NCBI RefSeq assembly: GCF_022440805.1
Contig: NZ_JAKNTK010000001.1
Location: 3,348,001 to 3,412,000 of the forward strand
Origin: Holdemania massiliensis
GTDB lineage: Bacteria; Bacillota_I; Bacilli_A; Erysipelotrichales; Erysipelotrichaceae
Reading direction: 5' to 3'
Length of the DNA stretch: 64,000 nucleotides
Part shown: one piece after another, positions 59,998 to 64,000 of the stretch
How positions within the stretch are numbered: position 1 is the stretch's first letter
Layout of the letters: each line of letters begins with the position of its first letter
Notes under the pieces: generated by a model
Databases searched by the model: none
Told to the model about the DNA's origin: nothing
Seen by the model: the letters and a program-made list of their open reading frames with translations, nothing else
Translations under genes and position numbers: made by a program

Positions 59998-60723
59998 TCA
60001 ATTCCCAGACTCTGGGACATAATCGCTGTCTTCACCGGACATTAAAGCCCGGATTTTCAAGGTGATTTTTACCTTGACGCCATATTCTCCATAAAATCGG
60101 TCACTGGCGAACTTTCCCCAAATTTCCAGAGGAATTGTCCGATCAGTAGGAATCGTTACCATTCGCAGCGGATCGGAGGCTTCCCTTTCCGGGTCCAGCG
60201 CAAACTTTTCAAATTCGCTCAGGCTGGCATAGGTTTCTCCCCTGGGTCTCACAGCCAGAATCGCTGAGCCTGGCTGCTGAACTTCATCCACGGACTGAAC
60301 CAGGGAGAAAATCTGCTGGCTGTGATCCAGAGGATTTTCGCCAATCAACGGATCCGGAACACTCACAGCTGTAATCTCCAGCACCACCGGAACCGGAGAA
60401 TTGTTGGTTGCGGCAAAGGCGGCAGGGGTACTGACCTGATTTTCACCGCGGGTGGGATCAAAGGCGGCGGCCGGATCATAAGTGAATCCGACCGCTGCCG
60501 GCAGTGTTGCCGACAACAGAGAAGCTCTCACTGTTCCATTGAATTCTGTGCTCAGGCTGTCATCCGATTCTTTATCTCCTAGAGCCAGGTCCTTCTGTTC
60601 ACTGGGAGCTGACGGCAGAGGAGTCGGTGTCGGATCTTCTGCCTGAAGCGTCTGAGTGCTCAGCAGAATGGAAATCAGAAATATTCCCCACCCCCATCTG
60701 CGGCTTTGATGCTTTTTTTTCAT
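59998..60723 (-). CDS. Secreted surface-operon protein, beta-rich
   Basis: A 241-residue protein: signal peptide (cleavage near LQAEDP), linker DPTPTPLPSAPSEQ, then the shared module (LLSATLPAAVGFTYDP, AFAATNNSPVPVVLEITAV) and a C-terminal strand region ending VKVKITLKIRAL. AAAGGAG lies before the ATG. Located 21 bases before the protein at 59314 in the operon. Confidence 0.72.
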   Translation of the reverse strand: MKKKHQSRRWGWGIFLISILLSTQTLQAEDPTPTPLPSAPSEQKDLALGDKESDDSLSTEFNGTVRASLLSATLPAAVGFTYDPAAAFDPTRGENQVSTPAAFAATNNSPVPVVLEITAVSVPDPLIGENPLDHSQQIFSLVQSVDEVQQPGSAILAVRPRGETYASLSEFEKFALDPEREASDPLRMVTIPTDRTIPLEIWGKFASDRFYGEYGVKVKITLKIRALMSGEDSDYVPESGN

Positions 60724-60736
60724 TCTCCGACTCCTT

Positions 60737-61255
60737 TCATTCTGTGATCGTCAGCGTAATTTCTGCAGCCGCTTTGCCAAGAAACGCTTCCGTTTCCATG
60801 TCATAGCTGTAAAACATCGCCAGACAGTTATATTCCCCGGCAGCCAGCTTTGTTTTAAGCACTGCCGCTTCCACATAGGTTCCCGGCTTCAGAGCTCCGG
60901 TTTCATAGATTTTCTTCCCATTGTCCTGCAGCGTGATTTCCACGCGGATCAGTTTTCCCTGGTTGGCTGGATTCTCGATCAGCCAGTTGATCCTGCCCTC
61001 ATTTTCCGAAAGCGAGCCGACCGGCGTCGCATTGATCGAAATCGTCAGCATGCCGTCCTCTACGATCTGATCCAGTTCCGCCTGCCGCTGGGCCGGATCA
61101 CTGCCCGGCATCGCTCCGACCTTGATATTTTCCTCATAGATCAGCGACGACGGCGGCGGTTTCTGAAGCAGCTTCCAGGCGGCGGTCAGAATTCCCAATC
61201 CCAGAAGCAGGATCAGCACGAGGATCAGAAACGGAGTTCTTCGTCGTTTATCCAT
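60737..61255 (-). CDS. Single-TM small surface-operon protein, paralogue C
   Basis: A 172-residue protein: MDKRRR start, membrane helix (about 7-28), then VGAMPGSDPAQRQAELDQIVEDGMLTISINATP, LIENPANQ, ALKPGTYVE and AGEYNCLAMFYSYD. Its central part is nearly the same as in paralogue D (61270), indicating recent duplication. Lies 14 bases after that gene. Confidence 0.75.
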   Translation of the reverse strand: MDKRRRTPFLILVLILLLGLGILTAAWKLLQKPPPSSLIYEENIKVGAMPGSDPAQRQAELDQIVEDGMLTISINATPVGSLSENEGRINWLIENPANQGKLIRVEITLQDNGKKIYETGALKPGTYVEAAVLKTKLAAGEYNCLAMFYSYDMETEAFLGKAAAEITLTITE

Positions 61256-61269
61256 CGCGTGCCTTCTTC

Positions 61270-61779
61270 CTATCCCTGCACATAAACCGTAATCTCCGCG
61301 GCAGCCTGACCGGTGTATCGCTGATCCTCAGGCTTGTAGGCACTGAAGTACGCCGTGCATTCATAAGTTCCTGGTTCCAGATCGACATCCAAAGGAGCTT
61401 CCTCAATGATCTGCCCCGGTTCCAGATAGCCGGATTCATAGATTTTTTCACCATTGTCCCTGCGGAAAATCGCCACTGTGATCAATTTGGTATTTTCCAG
61501 AGCATTCTCAATCATCAGATTTCCGAGGGCTTTCCCGTCAGCAAAACTGGGGGTCGCATTGATGGAAATCGTCAGCATGCCTTCCGCTACGACCTGATCC
61601 AGTTCCGCCTGCCGCTGGGCCGGATCTCCGAAAGTTCCGATCTTGGCATTGGCGTCTGGCCGCAGCTTCGGCGCTGACTGCCGAGACGAATTCCTGCTCC
61701 ACGCCAGGGCTGCCAGAATTAAAAGTACAAGCAGGGCGATCACCGTCAGCCACAGGTTTCGCTGTGTTTTCTTCTTCAT
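61270..61779 (-). CDS. Single-TM small surface-operon protein, paralogue D
   Basis: A 169-residue protein with membrane helix (about 9-28), AKIGTFGDPAQRQAELDQVV, MLTISINATPSF, LGNLMIENALEN, YLEPGQIIEE and GTYECTAYFSAYK. Start overlaps the stop of paralogue E (ATGA). No known family. Confidence 0.75.
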   Translation of the reverse strand: MKKKTQRNLWLTVIALLVLLILAALAWSRNSSRQSAPKLRPDANAKIGTFGDPAQRQAELDQVVAEGMLTISINATPSFADGKALGNLMIENALENTKLITVAIFRRDNGEKIYESGYLEPGQIIEEAPLDVDLEPGTYECTAYFSAYKPEDQRYTGQAAAEITVYVQG

Positions 61780-62294
61780 TCCAGACGCTCCTGCACCTGT
61801 AACGTCAGTTTCAATTGCAGGCTGCCTGCCGGTTTTTTATCTTCAAACAGTTCGATTACGGCGATTACTTCATGTTCTCCGCTTTCCAGCTTCTGATTTA
61901 ACGTCAGACTTTTCAGTTTCCTTCCCGGATCAATCCGCAGACTGTTGCCCAGAAGCTCTCCGTTTTCTCCGTCGTACAGCCCGATTCGGGCCGCATTGAG
62001 ATTCTCTGCAGGATTCTCATAATGGATCAGGCAGTCTTTTTTTCCCCTTTCCACGCTCAGCACCTGGTCTATAATCACCCGGAACTGTCCATCTTCGACG
62101 GGTGTAGAGGCCGCTTCCACCGATCCCTGACGGGCGCGGAGATCGGGAAGAATCTGCATCTGAGTTTTGATGGCTGTTCTTTCTGCAAACAGAAGGATAA
62201 TCAGAAGGATCAGCAGGCCTCCAGCCGTGATCATCAAGGATTTCGATTTTAACTTTTTCTTCGGCCTGAACTGCGGTTTCTTTTTCTCAGTCAT
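61776..62294 (-). CDS. Single-TM small surface-operon protein, divergent paralogue E
   Basis: A 172-residue protein: long basic start (KKKPQFRPKKKLKSK), membrane helix (about 22-42), and a diverged version of the shared domain (FRVIIDQVLSV, IHYENPAENLNAARIGLYD, G-E-H-E-V-I-A-V-I-E-L-F). It lacks the V-G-x-x-P-G motif. Start at 62294 follows AGGAGG, 13 bases after the GLUG gene. Confidence 0.7.
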   Translation of the reverse strand: MTEKKKPQFRPKKKLKSKSLMITAGGLLILLIILLFAERTAIKTQMQILPDLRARQGSVEAASTPVEDGQFRVIIDQVLSVERGKKDCLIHYENPAENLNAARIGLYDGENGELLGNSLRIDPGRKLKSLTLNQKLESGEHEVIAVIELFEDKKPAGSLQLKLTLQVQERLE

Positions 62295-62307
62295 CCCTGG
62301 TTCCTCC

Positions 62308-64000
62308 TCATTTGCTGATATTGGCAGTGGTTCCGTAAGGCTGATCTTCTGCCGACATGCTGAAATCCCAAAGCACGTCATAACCGAAAGTCTTATCAGA
62401 ACCCAACAGATTGACAACGCCGTAATCCATTCCATATTTGAATTTCAGCTGAGCCCCGGTGCTGGCAGCGTCCGCCGTTTCAGCTTTGCTATTGGCGCCC
62501 AGCCGCAGAGACAGCGGAATCCTCGTTTTCGCCGGATCATAATAGAGCTTAATCGTGCTGCTCAGACCGCTGTTGGCTATGCCGCTGTTCGTCAGCCATA
62601 AATGCACGTTCTGATCCTGAGCATTGTCCTTAACGACATTCACGCTTTGAGCAACCGGTGTCAGCTTCACGTCTTTATCCGCCTGCGGTGTGATCGACGA
62701 GATCGAAACATTGATCGGAAAGCCGCTGTTGTTCTGAACAAACAGTTCCTGACTCTCTGCCGTGTCTTTCACTCCCGGATTCAGCTCCATCGACGCCGCA
62801 ACCGGCAGCGTCACATCCAGGGTCCGGCTGGCTGCAGGATTAACAGTAATCTGATACTCATACCGCTGTTGATTCTGGGAATCTGTAAAATTCACAATGA
62901 AATACAACGGCGTTGTTTTACTGTACGCTCTTGGAACATCAATTCTTATGGCAGCTGAAACATCTCCGCTGCGATTGACCAGCGTCGTATTGCGCGGCGT
63001 GTCGAAGGCGATCGCATTTCCCATTGCCCCTTCACTTCCCAGCTTTATCAGCATTTTTTTATTGGCGTTTTCTGTTCCAAGACTGAATTTAGTGTCCGCA
63101 TCCAAAACGATTGATCCTGCCTGCAGTTCCATTTCCGGAGTTTCTACAGCCGTACTAAAGGTGTTGTCTGCCGCCTGAACAATGTACTGAAACTTTCCTC
63201 CATGGATAGACCCATCCATTACGAAACCGTTGACTTCCCCTGCGACCACCAGGCCGTCTCTGACCAGGTTCATGGTTCCCTGTTTCACCTTCGGTGCCAC
63301 GAAGGTTGGATAGCCCTGAGTTTCCTCACTGTCCAGACTGGTGAACCACACACGGTTGTCACCTTTTCGGTCATCATTCAGCAGATCCGTGACGCTCCGA
63401 CTCTTCATTTGGATTGTCGTCTTGCCAGCATTGGTGATTGCGCTGATTCCTGAACTGTGAGGCGCCAATGTTGAATCATAGTAGCTGTGAGTAAAGGAGC
63501 CGCTGGCAATAGATCCCGTGCCCAGCAGTCCCGCGGATCGACTGCTTCCGTTAATGCTTCCGGATGCATAACAATGCGTAAGCATTCCTCCGCTGACATC
63601 CCGTCCAACCAGACCCCCGGCATAAGATCCATTGATAGATCCACCGATAGAGGCGCAGTCTTTGACTGTTCCACCACCCAGATAACCAATCAGACCGCCG
63701 GCCGCAACTATATCTCCTGATGCATTTGTCACACCATAAACATCGCCATAGTTCAGACAGCGTTCTAGGGTTCCGTCGAACAACAGACCAATTAAACCGC
63801 CGCTGTCATATCCGGAATTATCAATAAGACCGATGGTTCCTCGATTGATACATTCCGTAATCACACCCTTGGAACTGACGCCGGCCAGCCCTCCTATTAT
63901 AGTGACCTCCGTGCCTTTTCTGCGAACCGCGGCTTTATTGACACAGGAATCTAACTTTCCATTATTGTCTCCAACCAGGCCGCCGACGCGCGTATTTCCA
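62308..64000 (-). CDS. GLUG-repeat surface protein, C-terminal part (5' end outside window)
   Basis: The frame is open to the window edge, so the start lies beyond 64000. The visible 560 or so residues begin with about five GLUG-type repeats (VGGLVGDNNGKLDSCVNKA; GGLAGVSSKGVITECINRG; GGLIG...LERCLNYGDV; GGLIGYLGGGTVKDCASIGG; GGLVG...LTHCYASG), a beta-solenoid-like array common in adhesins. A middle region follows, then a C-terminal module (VTLPVAASMELNPG, VQNNSGFPINVSISSI) shared with the secreted proteins of this operon. No LPxTG or membrane anchor at the end. Confidence 0.85.
   Translation of the reverse strand, partial: GNTRVGGLVGDNNGKLDSCVNKAAVRRKGTEVTIIGGLAGVSSKGVITECINRGTIGLIDNSGYDSGGLIGLLFDGTLERCLNYGDVYGVTNASGDIVAAGGLIGYLGGGTVKDCASIGGSINGSYAGGLVGRDVSGGMLTHCYASGSINGSSRSAGLLGTGSIASGSFTHSYYDSTLAPHSSGISAITNAGKTTIQMKSRSVTDLLNDDRKGDNRVWFTSLDSEETQGYPTFVAPKVKQGTMNLVRDGLVVAGEVNGFVMDGSIHGGKFQYIVQAADNTFSTAVETPEMELQAGSIVLDADTKFSLGTENANKKMLIKLGSEGAMGNAIAFDTPRNTTLVNRSGDVSAAIRIDVPRAYSKTTPLYFIVNFTDSQNQQRYEYQITVNPAASRTLDVTLPVAASMELNPGVKDTAESQELFVQNNSGFPINVSISSITPQADKDVKLTPVAQSVNVVKDNAQDQNVHLWLTNSGIANSGLSSTIKLYYDPAKTRIPLSLRLGANSKAETADAASTGAQLKFKYGMDYGVVNLLGSDKTFGYDVLWDFSMSAEDQPYGTTANISK

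Overview
The window looks like chromosomal DNA of a gut-type, mid-GC, fermentative Firmicute, most likely an Erysipelotrichia member related to Holdemania. This rests on low-GC-type sigma-A promoters and strong AGGAGG ribosome sites, several PTS operons with BglG/RpiR regulators and cre-like boxes, an O2-sensitive-type sulfite reductase fusion, sulfatase genes and many small ATGA-overlapping operons. The genus is inference. No rRNA, tRNA or CRISPR was seen.

Layout. 1-9700: housekeeping and accessory genes (end of a WYL regulator, LytTR regulator with a Glu in place of the phospho-Asp, SARP-like regulator, DUF1294, Xaa-Pro peptidase, mutY, YwaF-like membrane protein, Sir2 deacylase, polysaccharide deacetylase, cutC). 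9900-13870: MarR regulator plus a heterodimeric ABC exporter. 14160-22040: FecBCD-type iron-complex importer, CbiK-type chelatase, a CoA-disulfide-reductase/rhodanese/sulfite-reductase fusion, and a divergent LysR regulator with a 22-bp palindrome between them. 22030-24600: decayed gene ends, then an Rpn (PD-(D/E)XK) gene bracketed by matching 33-bp terminal inverted repeats that each also fold into a long hairpin.

24660-40050 is the most striking block: a BglG-type antiterminator, a beta-glucoside-type PTS (EIIBC and a separate EIIA), six complete paralogous M81 (MlrC/microcystinase-C-like) metallopeptidases, an AEC carrier, an M24-like protein and a small membrane protein. Two transcription units start with the same architecture: sigma-A promoter, cre-like box, RAT-like antiterminator target and overlapping intrinsic terminator. 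This suggests one regulon that imports a PTS substrate carrying an amide or peptide part and cleaves it with a diversified peptidase set.

40160-53300 holds PTS/GH1 catabolic genes: a HAD phosphatase; a lactose/cellobiose-type PTS operon with a GH1 enzyme whose acid/base Glu is Gln (as in plant myrosinase) and a cytoplasmic-type sulfatase; three RpiR regulators; two further GH1 enzymes with normal catalytic pairs; and a ceramidase-like gene with an apparent frameshift in a T6 run.

53840-64000 is a surface-protein operon on the minus strand: a GLUG-repeat protein that runs off the window, five paralogous single-TM small proteins, three secreted proteins sharing a module with the GLUG protein's C-terminus, a membrane-anchored 533-residue protein, and a SnoaL/GGDEF/EAL protein that may link the structure to cyclic-di-GMP. 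I do not recognise it as a described appendage system.
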